DNA of 64,000 nucleotides from Elephas maximus indicus (GCF_024166365.1 NC_064823.1:3528924-3592923); one strand, 5' to 3'; shown: positions 53,501 through 64,000, counted from the stretch's first letter. Made by a program: numbers and translations. Notes: generated by a model not told the origin, from the sequence alone.

Positions 53501-54508
53501 GCACCAAAGGCAGTAAGCAAGTGCCAAGGTGAGCAAATCCCAAATTTATCACTAACTGCCTGGCCAGGATGAACATGAATCCAATTCCCACATGGAAACA
53601 ACAGATCCAGGCTTCACCTTCCCACATCTCCATGAGTCTCATCATCAGTCACTTCCATGGCACTTTCTCTCTCTGACCCTAATCACCCAGAGTTAGGTCA
53701 GGCTTCAGCTCCAGCCACCCTGAGTTAGGTAAAAATATCTCTGGCTACCTGGGGCCAGGTTATCAGGTACCAGCCATAGGCTCAGGAATCTGCACCACTC
53801 CCTGCACTTCAGACCTGCCCCGCCCCAGCCCTCTGGAAGGTCACAAGCTAGAAGGACTCTATCCTTCTTCATCAACTGTTTGTGCAGCCTTTTCCTGACC
53901 ACCAGCCACTCAGAGCTGGATATAAGTTAGGACTTGGTTCTGCCATCCCCTGCTGGCCCATTGCCCCTGTGGGTTAGTTAATTCTCTATAAAACCAAAAA
54001 CCAAACCCATTGCCATTGAGTCGATCCTGACTCATAGTGACCCTATATTAGCAGCTCACAAAATTCACAAAGACTATTTACATACAGCTACCCATGTATC
54101 ATAACCAGAAAGGATACCAGTGAAAACATGCATCAGGCAAGGTCTGGGAAAGATCCCAGCACATGGCCTCCATGTCCCCCCAGAATGTACCACTCCCTCT
54201 TACATGCATGGATATTGATATTCTTGACAACCCAGGAAGCACCAAAGGGAAGCTCCAAGGTCCAGGGTCCTCTATAATAGTTACTGGGGCCTCAATGCAT
54301 ATGCATGATTGACTGCATTCTGCCACCTCCCTTCCTGAGGTTAGTTACCAGGTGATAAGTTGAGGACTTTCTACTCATTTTTACATGTTAAAGTGTTGCC
54401 TGGATGTTTTAGAAAAACAAAACACACCAGGTCTGCTGGAGAAATTCCAAAGGCTATTATTTTCCAGGAACCAGAAACAAAGGCCAAACTGAGTTCTTCA
54501 TCCCATAC
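53501..54508. other. unidentified insertion in MLT1-like LTR
   Basis: About 1 kb with no second copy in the window. It contains a TATA-like 'ctctataaaaccaaaaacc' next to a SINE fragment and an RNA-like C-rich stretch. No TSD or coding frame was found. It could be an ERV LTR or another repeat. Confidence 0.4.
53988..54050 (-). mobile_element. AfroSINE 3' fragment
   Basis: 'accaaacccattgccattga', 'gactcatagtgaccctata'; tail portion only. Confidence 0.75.
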
Positions 54509-54922
54509 AAGTCCTAGCCTGTGGTGGCCGTGAACATGACCTTGTTCAGTAACTGGAACTTCGAAGATGTTATCAGTAAAGTTACCATGAGGTCATACAA
54601 GAGTAGGGTGGGTTCTAACCCAGTATGAGTGGTGACTCTATAAAAGAGTGGAAGAGACAGAGAGACACAGAGGGAAGACAGCCACGTGAAGACACAAGCA
54701 GAGATGGAATTACGCTACAGCTGGAAGTTGAAGAACCCCTGGGGCTACCAGAAGCTGAGAGAGACAAGAAGAGATATTCCCTAAAGCTTTCAGAGAGAAC
54801 ACGGCCCTACCAACACCCTGAATTCAAACTACTAGCCTTCAGAAGTGTGAGACAATAAATTTCTCTTGTTTAAAGCCATCCACTTTGTAGTCCTTCATTC
54901 CAGCAGCCTAGAAAACTGCTAC

Positions 54923-55599
54923 AGATGGCTAGCTGGGTCTATCCATATGTCATTCCCAACATACTCTGGGATGACTCTAGGGGTTTCGGAGTTGCCACCA
55001 GGGTTGAATGTTTAGGCCAGAGGGTCTGTTCAACCCAGAAATGTCCCAGGCCAGACGATCTGGCGCCTCATTTAGGAAAAAGTCACATAGAAGTTACACA
55101 GTCAGATACACAGTTTTGAAAGTGTACTCTCCCCTTCCCAGAGGGGAAATTATAGAGGAAACACAAGGGAAGTACCTAGTTAGAGAATAAATAAGGCAGC
55201 TCCTGTTTGACAATGACCAATAGGACAGGGGCTTGGACTCTAGGCTCCTCTAAACTGGGGAGCAAATATGTGGCCATCTTGACACCGATGGATCTCCAGC
55301 ACCTGCTTTTTCGTAGCTCACTCTGGTATCCCCACAGGTACCTAGGGCAAACTAGAACTAGTCTGATGACCTCAAAATCCTCAGCTTACTTCATTTTGGC
55401 CCTTTCAGAGGAAACTTGCCTACTTCAAGATATATTGAGACAGATCTGGGGTTCTGAGGTAAAATTAGCCCTTTTGTGAACAGAAGCTGTAAAAAAATTT
55501 CAAAGCAAACAAGATATGGCTTAGGCCAGACACAAGGAAACCAGTATCTCAACCTGAGGCTAAATTCTAAATGATAAGCAACCAGATTGCCCTTAACGT
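54923..55599. other. unassigned DNA, perhaps upstream ERV-related
   Basis: No frame or repeat recognised. Continuity with the LTR that follows is possible. Confidence 0.35.
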
Positions 55600-56090
55600 T
55601 TCCTCTTGGATTGTTTTTCAGGCAAACTAACTAAAACCAGAATCCCACACAGGCGCAGAAATGATTTGGTTGGCTGCTGGATGTCCCCATCCCAAAATGA
55701 GTCCTGTCTAGGAACCAAAACACTAGTGCCAAGGAACTAAAATCACTAGATTTACATCATCTATAGTATTTTTTTATATATATATAGTATTTGGACCCAT
55801 TTCAGAAGCGAGAGGTCTACCAGCCACTTCCTGCCAAAAGCCTGACCCAACCCCTTTTTGAATATGCATGTTATTTCCCAGAAACCCAATGAATATGTAT
55901 AACTCCCCCTTTACTGCATGGTATAAAAGTTCTCCCAGCCCTTTGTTCTGGGAGACAGTACTTTGAGAGTGATCTCCCTGTCTCCTACTCCCTGTGAGTA
56001 TTAAACTATGACTGCTTTAAATCCTCTTGACTCTTGGTTATTCTTAATGAGAGCACAAGCGGTGGGGAACCCATTGCGTTCATTAACAAT
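55600..56090 (+). mobile_element. ERV-like LTR
   Basis: 'actgcatggtataaaagttc' gives a TATA box, followed by 'ttctgggagacagtactttg', 'gtgagtattaaactatgact' (polyadenylation-type signal) and 'ctctcttgact'-like U5. 'gcggtggggaaccca' beyond it resembles the start of an internal region. Ends are estimated. Confidence 0.5.
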
Positions 56091-56344
56091 ATGATTTCCG
56101 TACTTGAATGCTATATCACGTTCAAATAAAGTTGTACGATGCCGGAGCCACAGCTGGCTCAGTTTCCATGCAATGATTGTGATTTTAGCCTCACGCAATT
56201 ATGAGTAGCAGTACTTTTACCACTGCTTCGGGGACAGGGAGAGAGCGGTCGGAAGGCCCACTTCCCTGAAAAGTCCCCATAATTCTGGAAATTTATCTGA
56301 CCTGCTTAAGAGGTTCTACTGACTCTATGGGTCAGTTAAATTCT
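56091..56344. other. unassigned DNA
   Basis: Nothing recognised. Confidence 0.35.
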
Positions 56345-57800
56345 ATGAGTCAATTAAACCATTCAAAATACATGTATTGAAGGCCGACATTGCATTAGGC
56401 ACTGTGCTAAATGCTGAAAATACAAACACAATAATCTGCTAGAGGAGATAGGCTTGCAGGAAACTAAACTCAATATGGTAAAATGTGCAATAATAAAAAT
56501 ATGTGTGAGGTACAGAAGCAGTCAAATTCTGTCCTTCAGTTAATTCTCCTTGGAAAGGTCAAAGGTGGGTTTTAAAGAACAGGTGACCCCTGAATAAGAG
56601 TTTTTGGAAGATGGATAAGAGTTCACCACCAAGGAAAAGATGAGACAGAGAAAGTTCCAGAAAGAGCACCACGGAGGCTCTTCCTGAAACAATACAACAT
56701 ATCTCAGGAACTGCGAGCATTTTGGTAAGGCTGGAGAATGAAATGTGAGTGAGGCTGATGTAGGATGAGGCTATGGAGAGAAGGGCACATCTGGAAGAGC
56801 TCTACACGCTCAGGTAAGCAGTTTGAACAGTATCCTGAAAGTCGTTAAAGGATTTTAAGCAGGCGTGTGACATACTCAGGCACACATTTTTGAAAGCGTG
56901 TTTTAGCAGCCCGGAGGTTGAAGGATGGGAGATATTGCTAGAGTATTAGTGAGGTTTGGTAAGGATGGAAAGGAGAGATTTTATGTGTGGGGAGATAGAG
57001 GGGTTTAGAAATGATTTCATATTTTTTGCTAGAATGACCGAGTAGAAGATGGTGTCACTCACCAAGGCCAGGAATATGAGAAGGGAGTAGATTATGGGAC
57101 TATGAGTGAGGAATGTGAGTAATGTTTTGACTGTGCTCTGTTTGACGGTCAAGTGGAAATATCAGTAGTTGTCTGAATATATGAATGGCTTAGAACCACC
57201 ATCGAGATTTGTGGAACAGATGTAGGAGTCATCAACGTATAAGCACCAAGGTTTTAGCTGCCAGTCATTGATTTGGGTCCTGAACGATGGTGATGCTGCC
57301 TCCATCTTTGACTCTGATGCACCTTCTTCATATTGTTGCTAGCTCTTAAGTTGCCTCATCAGCCCCTGCTTGATTTCTCAGTCCTTCTATTACTTACGGA
57401 ACCAACCACCTGTATTAAATTCCTGCTGTTTTAGACACTTAGAGTACTTTTCTTTTTGCCTAGTTGGATCCAGACTGAGACAGCTCACTTGAGTTGAGCT
57501 CATAAACGTAAAGTGAGACCAATCAGATGGTGTGTGACTTTTCCCAGTGGCATTCAGCTCTTGCCCAGGTGCAGGCACAGAGTAGGTGGACAGTTGGATT
57601 TAACTAGGGCTGACATTTTGCCAGGAACATTTGATGATGGGCAAAAGAGCTGAAGGTGATTTTAAGGATGAACCAAAGACTCTTGGCTGGGTTAAGGGAT
57701 AATTGCAATGCAAAGCCAGGAAAGTCAATGGGTTAGAAACCCACAAGTGGTTGATAATTTTTAGAGCACAGGTGCCACAGTGAGTGAGCAGCACAGGTAT
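56345..57800 (+). repeat. old unnamed interspersed repeat, long copy
   Basis: 'ggcactgtgctaaatgctga', 'agctctacacgctcaggtaa'-region, 'gattttaagcaggcgtgtga', 'atcagtagttgtctgaatat', 'gtaggagtcatcaacgtata' keep the order of a mammal-wide family also at 44325. The segment about 57290-57600 may be a separate insertion. Confidence 0.55.
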
Positions 57801-57825
57801 GTAAATGTATTTGGAGATTCAAACC

Positions 57826-57984
57826 AAATAAAAAAAAAACAAACCCGTTGCCTATGAGTTGATTCTAACTCATAGTCACCCTACAGGACAGAGTAGAACT
57901 GCCCCATAGGGTTTCCAAGGAGCTGCTGGTGGATTCGAACTGCTGACATTTTGACTAGTAGCTTGAGCTCTTAACCAGTGCAGG
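57826..57984 (-). mobile_element. AfroSINE-type SINE
   Basis: Poly-A tail 57828-57839, body near consensus. Head truncated after 'cttaaccagtgcaggc'. Confidence 0.88.
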
Positions 57985-58489
57985 CTACTGCACGGTCTTT
58001 CTCCTGTTCACACCTAGTTTCTAGAAAAGGAAAGTTGCACGTCTTGTTTCCATTTCCTCACTCCCGTTCATTCTCCGACCAGCCTGGATTCCATCACAAT
58101 TCTGAAACATTTTCCTTTAAGGTGGCTAAAAACTACCAACTAAACATCTTGAGTTATGTTCTGTGCACACTTCATTCATTTCAACATGCATTGAACTAAG
58201 CATTGCATTTAGCCTACAGCCCAGTTTCCCCAAGGGTGTGTACTTAGAGCCTTGCAGACAAAGAGATCTTGTCATCACTAATTGTTGCATCTCTTCCCCT
58301 GGTGGTGCACTGGTTCCCTACGGAGCAGTTCTACTCTGCACACATGTGGTCACCATGGGTGAGATTCTACTCCAGCGCAACTAACACCAGTGTGCTGAAC
58401 CTACATTTTTCTTCTCAATTTTACATAGATCCGGCTGTAGTGGCATAACTGGAGAGGGAAAGGGGGAAGGGGAAGAAGGCCACATACTC
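57985..58489. other. unassigned DNA with a degraded SINE remnant
   Basis: 58294-58386 ('cccctggtggtgcactggtt', 'gcagttctactctgcacaca', 'agcgcaactaacacc') is a deleted AfroSINE long form on the plus strand. The rest is unassigned. Confidence 0.5.
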
Positions 58490-59130
58490 AGCTTTGCAGC
58501 CCAAACGGGCGCTGGCTCGCACCGTGCCGAGCCCACCCTCCCCCGCCCCACTTTGCGGCCTGCGTTCCTGGGCTTCTGGGCTGGCCGTCCGGACGGAGGC
58601 AAGTGCTCAGCCTCAAACAAAGGGAATTGCCTGAGTCAGAAGCTCGCTACCTTGATCCTGGGTCATTTAGTCCTCTCCAAGGTTCGCTTAGTTTTTAAAT
58701 ATTCCAGTTTAGATAACTAAAGTTCCGTGGAGGGAGTCGTGGATTTTTTTCCTTCTGATTTATGCCATGATCAAAAGAAGCTTTAGAGTCTTTCCTGTTG
58801 TTATCGACGCACTGAGAGCAGCGCCGCCGCGCTGTGATCCCGCCGAAGGCCGGGGATTAGGGGAGATTGCGCTGGAGGGTTGAAGGATTGTTCGAAGCGT
58901 GAGTACCTGGCGTCTCTCGTTGCAAGCATATAATAGACCCAGAGTGGTGTCTCGCTCACGAATTCTCTCCCCTCCTTTCATTTCTAACCTTAGAGGGAGA
59001 ACTGCATTAATTAGTTAAACAGTTCGGCTCAAAGGCTTCTTTTCAGCGGCAGCAGCTCACGTGGCCGCCCCTTTTATCTCTGGCAGGTCGCTGCTGCCAA
59101 GGGTGGGCGACGGAGGGCGGCCTTTGGAGG
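58490..59130. promoter_or_regulatory. CpG-rich, repeat-free stretch: candidate promoter or enhancer
   Basis: CpG is dense at 58505-58600 (about 11) and 58803-58925 (about 14) against a CpG-poor background, with no repeat visible. It includes 'agcagcgccgccgcgctgtg', a TATA-like 'gcatataatag' at about 58925 and a plus-strand donor-like 'aagcgtgagta' at about 58893-58903. No transcript can be defined from sequence. Confidence 0.4.
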
Positions 59131-60167
59131 TAGCACACGTTTAAACAAGGCCAATTTCCAGCCTACTTTGCATTGCAAATGATTACAAGAGCATCCCAGA
59201 TTGCTCCTTAGAATTGGGTGGAATAAAGACACTTGCAGGAAGATAATGGCTTGGTTTGTTTCCAGCCTTCTCCTCTTACAGCTAAAACCAACTTCTCCAT
59301 ATTATCCTTAGGTTTGTGCAGAGTTTATATCATAAGAAAAATCTACTGGGTGAATAATTTAAAATAAGACCCATTAAATGTTCTGTTTTGTTTTTTAATT
59401 TAAAATTCTGCCTTTTAAATAGGTCTCTTAAAACTGTATGCACTGGGCTATGCTATTTTTATGCGTGCAGTTCAGGGCTCTTAGGCTTCCAAGCTCATCA
59501 CTAAGGCCTCTTGCTTGCAGAGAGCTGCATGGGGTAAACCTGGTCTTAGCACTTCTGTCTCTGGCCAGGTGGTTGCCAAGCACACTGTAAGCACTCGCTA
59601 AATAATTTCCTTGATAAATTATTTATGGTCTGGTTGCATGACTCTTGGACTCTAATTCACACTCTAAAATGTGGGTTTGGCCATTTTATAGGTTTTTTTC
59701 CCCCACAAATGGGCCTTTTCCCCATATTCATTGCATTATTAGCAGTTCAGCCAAAAAGTGTTACCATGTGCTCAATGATACTCTTCTCTGATTAATTTAG
59801 CTTTTTTTTAATTAAATTAATACTCATAAATATTATCAAGAGGGCCAATCTTACATTCTTTTGAAAACAATTCTCAAATCCTAAAGCATGGTTAAGGAAG
59901 CATAGCTTTTTGTCTCTGGAGCTCAGAAATATTTTCTTATGGGCGAAATGAAAGATTGCAAGAGGCCAAACTAGAGTGGAAGAAAGGGATTCTAGGGCAT
60001 TTCATTCATTCTTTCACCCACACATTGACGCAGGCATTTGTCGGACGGACAATCTAGGGAAACACATATGCAAATCATTACAATGTAAAGTGATAATGAT
60101 GGACATTTTCATAGCTTTTTACTTACTAAATGTCACCATTTGGCTGGGTCAGGAGTATCTTACATAC
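59131..60167. other. unique, repeat-poor DNA
   Basis: Starts with the symmetric octamer-like 'tttgcattgcaaat' (about 59168-59181). No repeat and no supported exon. Confidence 0.45.
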
Positions 60168-60385
60168 CTGACGAGCTGTAGCAGACATTGGTAGTCAGAC
60201 AGCCCATCTTAAGCATCAGAGCTGCGGCCCTGGCAGCCTCACCCCGTGTCCTGGGCAGAAGCAGGTCCAGCTCAGCAGAGGTGCTGTAGCAGCGGTGTGT
60301 GGTGGCCACGACTGTACACCCAGGAGCTAAACTCCACGCCAGGCCCCTTGCCTGGGTTTCCATGAACAGCTGCCTCCTTACCATT
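60168..60385 (-). CDS. candidate internal exon, unrecognised protein
   Basis: On the minus strand a pyrimidine tract ('ccctttttttccccccttt') is followed by AG at 60386-60387; 218 bases later 'gctcgtcag' meets 'gtatgtaag', a good donor. One frame is open across the whole exon and includes 'GCTVVATTHRCYSTS' and 'ELDLLLPRTRGEAARAAALM'. I do not recognise the family and no partner exon is identified. A chance GC-rich frame is a real alternative. Confidence 0.3.
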
Positions 60386-61160
60386 CTAAAGGGGGGAAAA
60401 AAAGGGCAGGTTATCTAAAAGGTCACTAGGCAAATGCCTGTTTGTCTTTTGGAATAGTTCAACCCTGACCAGTGCGGTCTGCTCAGTCGCCAACTCCGTG
60501 GAAGAAATCCTACCACACCAGACAAAGGGGATGGGAAGAAAGCCAGCCCTCTGGCAAGACTCCTAGTGCTCAGAGGGTGGAGGAACCCCCCAGTCAGAGG
60601 GACCAAGCCTTGGAGTAAATTCACATGTCCTGTCTTTTGAGGGCAATTCAACTTGGGCAAGTATCTTGGGAGTAGCCCTGTTGGTGGTTTGCAGTCAGAA
60701 AAGACCTGGCTTAAGCTGGCCAGAGGTCCGCCATGCGCTTATCTTAACCAAAGCCACTTCTGTTCCAAGCAGAATGTTATCAGCTTTTCAGAAAACCGTT
60801 CAAGAGAATCAGCTCCAGCCGCCCTCCCTCGTTGCTTGTCCTGGTCTATTTTCCCAGGACGGAGATGAAACTCTCAGCAGCTGAGAGGGAGGGAGTTCTG
60901 AACAAGCCAGTTATCTCCACCCCATCATGCTCCATCCTCCTTCCACCACCCTGAAGTACTCACCTTCTAGAATACAGTGTCCTTCATCTCTGCCACCTCT
61001 AATATGGTTCTGTAGGATATGGGGAGGTGTTTGTTGGGTTGTGGTTACAAAGAGAAGCAGGAAGATTCTTGCAAATGGGGGACAACACACACTTGACTGT
61101 ATGAGGAGGTCCCCCCACGCCATGCTGCACCTGCCTCGCCCCCAAACTGTCTCATTCCTT
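60386..61160. other. unique DNA
   Basis: Repeat-poor. Overlapping frames of 70-116 codons on both strands have no recognisable domains. Confidence 0.4.
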
Positions 61161-61335
61161 GTAGCAATGGCTCTCAAATGCCTCAAACGTGCTTCTGAAG
61201 CACCCAGAGAGCTCGTCAAACACAGTTTCTGCTTCAGTAGGTCTGGGGTGGGGCTTGAGGATTACATTTCTAATTAGGTTCTAGGTGAGACCCTGCTGGT
61301 TGGCAGACCACACTTGGAGAGCCACTTTGGCTCAT
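61161..61335. repeat. MER5-like hAT element
   Basis: 'agcaatggctctcaaatgcc', 'cagtaggtctggggtggggc' and 'ttggagagccactttgg' fit MER5A with inverted ends. Confidence 0.75.
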
Positions 61336-61586
61336 TGTTTGCACTGACTGTCTTAACCCTCTGAGGCTCCTGGAGGTTCTGGAGGCCCTAGTGCACCATC
61401 ATGTAATGGGCCATTTCCAGTGCTGAAGGGGAACCCTTCTCTTCCACAATCCTCTCTCTCTCTCCTTTTTATTATTTGCTTCTTCTTTACTCTCTGACCT
61501 TATTCATCCCTTTCCTTCCCTCTCCTTTCACCCCTAGGTCTTCCAATCAGCCTTTCCCTTTAAAAAAAAAAAAAAGGAGCCTGCTA
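61336..61586. other. short unassigned stretch
   Basis: Ends in a poly-A run (61562-61575). Confidence 0.35.
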
Positions 61587-61781
61587 CTCCTTTAAGGTAG
61601 AGGGTCAGCAAAAAAGGGGAAGACCCTCAACGAGGTGGATTGACACAGTGGCTGTAACAATGGGCTCAAGCGTAACGATTGTGAGGATGGCACAGGACTG
61701 GGCAGTGTTTTGCTCTGTTGTACATAGAGTTGCTATGAGTTGGAACTGACTCGATGGCACCTAACAACAATTCTTTTAAGG
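61587..61781 (+). mobile_element. 5'-truncated RTE 3' end
   Basis: 'tagagggtcagcaaaaaagg', 'gaccctcaacgaggtggatt', 'gactcgatggcacctaacaa' match 23815-23992. Flanked by 'ctcctttaagg' and 'ttcttttaagg', an imperfect duplication. Confidence 0.88.
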
Positions 61782-61986
61782 AGTCCTGGTGGCACAGTGG
61801 TTAAGTGCTGATTTGCTAAACGAAAGGTCCGTGGTTTGAACCCACCAGCCACTCCATGGGAGAAAGACGTGGTAGTCTGCTTCCGTAAAGATTACGGCCT
61901 TGGAAACCCAGTGTGGCAGTTCTACTCTGACCTGTATAGGGTTGCTGTGAGTCAGGATCGGCTCCACGGCAGTGAGTTTGGTTTTG
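61782..61986 (+). mobile_element. AfroSINE long form
   Basis: Head 'agtcctggtggcacagtggt', body 'gagaaagacgtggtagtctg', 'cttccgtaaagattacggcc', tail 'gtgagtttggttttg'. Directly follows the RTE fragment. Confidence 0.9.
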
Positions 61987-61997
61987 ACTACTCCTTT

Positions 61998-62341
61998 GTT
62001 GTTGTTAGCTGCCCTCGAGTCAACTCCCAACTCATGGCAATCCCACGCACAAAGGAAGAAAACACTGACCGGTGCAGCGCCATCCCCATGATCGTTTTCA
62101 GATTTTATTGTGATGCTAAGGGTTTTCATGGGCTGATTTTTGGACGTAGATCGCCAGGCCTTTCCTCCTAGTCTATGTTAGTCTGGAAGCTCCATTGCAA
62201 CCTGTTGGGCATTGTGGCAACATGCAAGCCTCCACTGACAAATGGGTGTTGGCTGCACATGAGGTGCATTGGCTGGGAATCGAACCCAGGTCTCCCACAT
62301 GGAAGGTGAGAATTCTATCGCTGAACCACTAATGATCTCTG
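61998..62341 (-). mobile_element. tRNA-Gly-headed SINE with RTE-like body
   Basis: The better of two copies. Minus strand: 'cattagtggttcagcgatag', 'aattctcacc', B box 'gggttcgattcccagccaat' (about 62338-62266), then body 'gcttccagactaacatagac', 'aggcctggcgatctacgtcc', and 3' end 'gactcgagggcagctaacaa'. The body parallels the RTE 5' region and the tail the RTE 3' end. Confidence 0.85.
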
Positions 62342-63312
62342 CTGCTCCTCTGGGTAGCACTTAATCTTCTCCATCTTTGAGGCTGTAGTTGCTTTTGCTG
62401 GTTTTTAAGGGCTAAATCTTTCTTGGAGCCTCCTCAGCACTTCGCCTCCTTGGGAAGGGAGGTGGGGTTTCCCTCATACTCCCTGGTTACCTAGCAACTT
62501 GTCTCCTTCTCTAACAAGTTGCTGCCCCTGCAGGGATGCCGGCTGATGTGCACACAACAAAAGGAAAGTGACACGTCGCTCCAGGCACCCCCCTTAGAAG
62601 GCCTCCCTGTTCGTTAGCACTGTCATGATTGGCTCTCTACAGGCAGGTCCTCCTGGTGCCCCCTCCCTGAGTAAGCCAGCTGCAGGCCCCTCCTCTGGTA
62701 GGTATGTGGGGGCGGGGGGGTGGGAATCTCAGATGTAATCCCTAGTTACATCCAGCCCATCGCTTTTGTAATAGCAGCCACAATAGTCTTTTCATTGTCC
62801 TCTCAGAGTCAGTGGGCTGTGTGGAGAACCATATCCATATTTGTGCACCTGTTTTCTGTTTTGTTATTACATCCTTTCCTTTAGATTTTGAAATGAAGCC
62901 TGCCTTTCTTTTCTCCTGCAAAAGCCTTTATGACCTTTACACGTTTCAAGCTTCCCCATCACGGCCATTCTTTGTTCCTTCTCTATGCATTCATGTGTTG
63001 TCTGCTTTAGGCCCGAGATTGGTAACCGACTTTACTATAGAAGCCTTAGATGCCCTGGGTAGGACTTGCATGATGGAAAGGATGTATAGTCAAACCCACT
63101 TCCTGGACTGAGGAGGGAAGATTTCTCAATCTGAAGGTCTCTAATCTTGAAAGAGACAGTAGAATGGAAAAGGAGGAGGGGAAACAGAGGGTGAAAAAAA
63201 TGAATTCTACTCTAAAAAAAAAAAGGCATTCATAGAAGTAACACTTATAAATGGAAAACAATGGCAAATTACCCAGATGTTCAACAGTTGAATGGCCAGA
63301 CCAGTTGGTATA
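62342..63312. other. unassigned DNA
   Basis: G run at about 62711; no recognised repeat. A 99-codon plus frame (62812-63111) shows no domain. Confidence 0.45.
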
Positions 63313-64000
63313 GTGTCTTAGTCATCAGTGCTGCTGTAACAGAAATACCACAAATGGGTGGCTTCAACAAAAAGAAAGTTATTCTCTCACAGCCTGTCAC
63401 AAGCTAGAAGTCCAAATTCAGGGTGCCAGCTCTATGCGAAGGATTTCTTTCTCTGTCAGCTGTAGCAGGAAGGTTCTTGTCGTCAACCTTCCCCTGGTCT
63501 AGGAGTTTCTCAGTGCAGGGACCCTGGGTCCACAAGATGCTCTTCCCTTCTGGCTCTTCATTCTTGGTGGTAGGAGGTCCCTCTCTGCTCTGCTCGATTC
63601 TCTCTTTTTATATCTCAAAACAGATTGACTCAAGATGCAAACTAATTCTGTAAATTGAGTCTTGCTTCATTAACATAACTGCCTCTAATCTTGCCTCATT
63701 AACATCATGTTGTTGTTTTGTGCCGTCAAGTCAGTTCCGACTCATAGCTACCCTATAGGACAGAGTAAAACTGCCCCCATAGGGTTTCCAAGGAGCGCCT
63801 GGTGGATTCGAACTGCTGACCTTTTGGTTAGCAGCCAAGTTCTTGACCATTGCGCTGTCAGGGCTCCATTACCATCATAGAGGTTAGGACTTACAGCACA
63901 TGGGATAATCATATCAGATCACAAAATGGTAGACAACCAGACAATACTGGGAATCATGACCTAGCCAAGTCAACACGTATCTAGGGAGACAGAATTCAAT
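63309..64000 (-). mobile_element. MaLR-like LTR, incomplete at the window end, with a SINE
   Basis: From 'tgtcttagtcatcagtgctg' (63314) to the window edge at 'gagacagaattcaat'. The outer 5 bases 'tatag' at 63309-63313 cannot be paired because the other side lies outside the window. SINE at 63707-63868. Confidence 0.85.
63707..63868 (-). mobile_element. AfroSINE-type SINE
   Basis: Starts 'atgttgttgttttgtgccgt', an RTE-like tail in reverse, and ends with the head 'tggagccctgacagcgcaat' (reversed). The LTR resumes at 'attaccatcatagaggttag'. Confidence 0.9.

Larger units (their letters stand above)
53457..54922 (+). mobile_element. MLT1-like LTR opened by about 1 kb of foreign DNA
   Basis: 5' part 53457-53500 ('ttatgggttgaattgtgtcc', 'ttatgctgaagttc') and 3' part about 54509-54922 ('gaggtcatacaagagtaggg', 'gacaataaatttctcttgtt', 'gcagcctagaaaactgctac') form one MLT1-type LTR. 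The intervening 53501-54508 is foreign. Confidence 0.7.

Overview
This is nuclear DNA of an afrotherian mammal, most likely an elephant or another paenungulate. The main evidence is about forty copies of a tRNA-derived SINE of the AfroSINE type on both strands, together with an RTE-clade LINE whose 3' end matches the SINE tails, a lineage-specific L1 with a roughly 0.9 kb 3' UTR, and many solo LTRs of a MaLR-like family with 5-bp target-site duplications. Older pan-mammalian repeats (MIR, MER20, MER5-like hAT elements, Tigger, L1M) fill the background. I see no CRISPR array, no operon, no functional tRNA or rRNA, and no complete host protein-coding gene. Nearly all longer open frames lie inside transposon copies or are chance frames.

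Layout. 1-12 kb: sparse unique DNA with L1 3' UTR pieces (two with clear target-site duplications), a dead Tigger transposase, several SINEs and an ERV-like LTR. 12.3-18.3 kb: a nest in which a disrupted retrocopy of a gene I do not recognise (minus strand) was hit by a MaLR-like LTR, which was then hit by a 2.9 kb L1; a further L1 3' piece and two SINEs split its upstream part. 18.3-24.0 kb: unique DNA, then a full-length but dead 3.2 kb RTE element. 24-33 kb: L1M 3' ends, dense SINE clusters, two solo LTRs, and a three-layer nest around 28.2-28.9 kb. 33-40 kb: unique DNA, an ERV-like LTR, a U6 snRNA chimeric retropseudogene split by a solo LTR, an 89-bp tandem duplication and a SINE cluster. 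40-53 kb: a solo LTR, hAT elements, MIRs, MER20s, L1 pieces, and a deleted RTE derivative. 53-58 kb: an MLT1-like LTR opened by about 1 kb of unidentified DNA, an ERV-like LTR and an old repeat. 58-61.5 kb: the most gene-like interval, largely repeat-free, with a CpG-rich stretch at 58.49-59.13 kb and one candidate exon at 60.17-60.39 kb. 61.5-64 kb: RTE, AfroSINE and tRNA-Gly SINE fragments, unique DNA, and a MaLR-like LTR running off the end.

How the parts relate. The LINEs supplied the copying machinery. L1 explains the U6 chimera, the retrocopy and the poly-A-tailed L1 copies. The RTE element shares its 3' tail, and apparently its 5' region, with two SINE families, so it is the likely partner for those SINEs. 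The most unusual observations are the tRNA-Gly/RTE composite SINE with its tRNA-less intermediate, the U6-mRNA chimera, and the nested insertions whose order can be read from target-site duplications. Family names are from recognition by eye; no database search was run and boundaries are good to about 5-20 bases unless a duplication is quoted.
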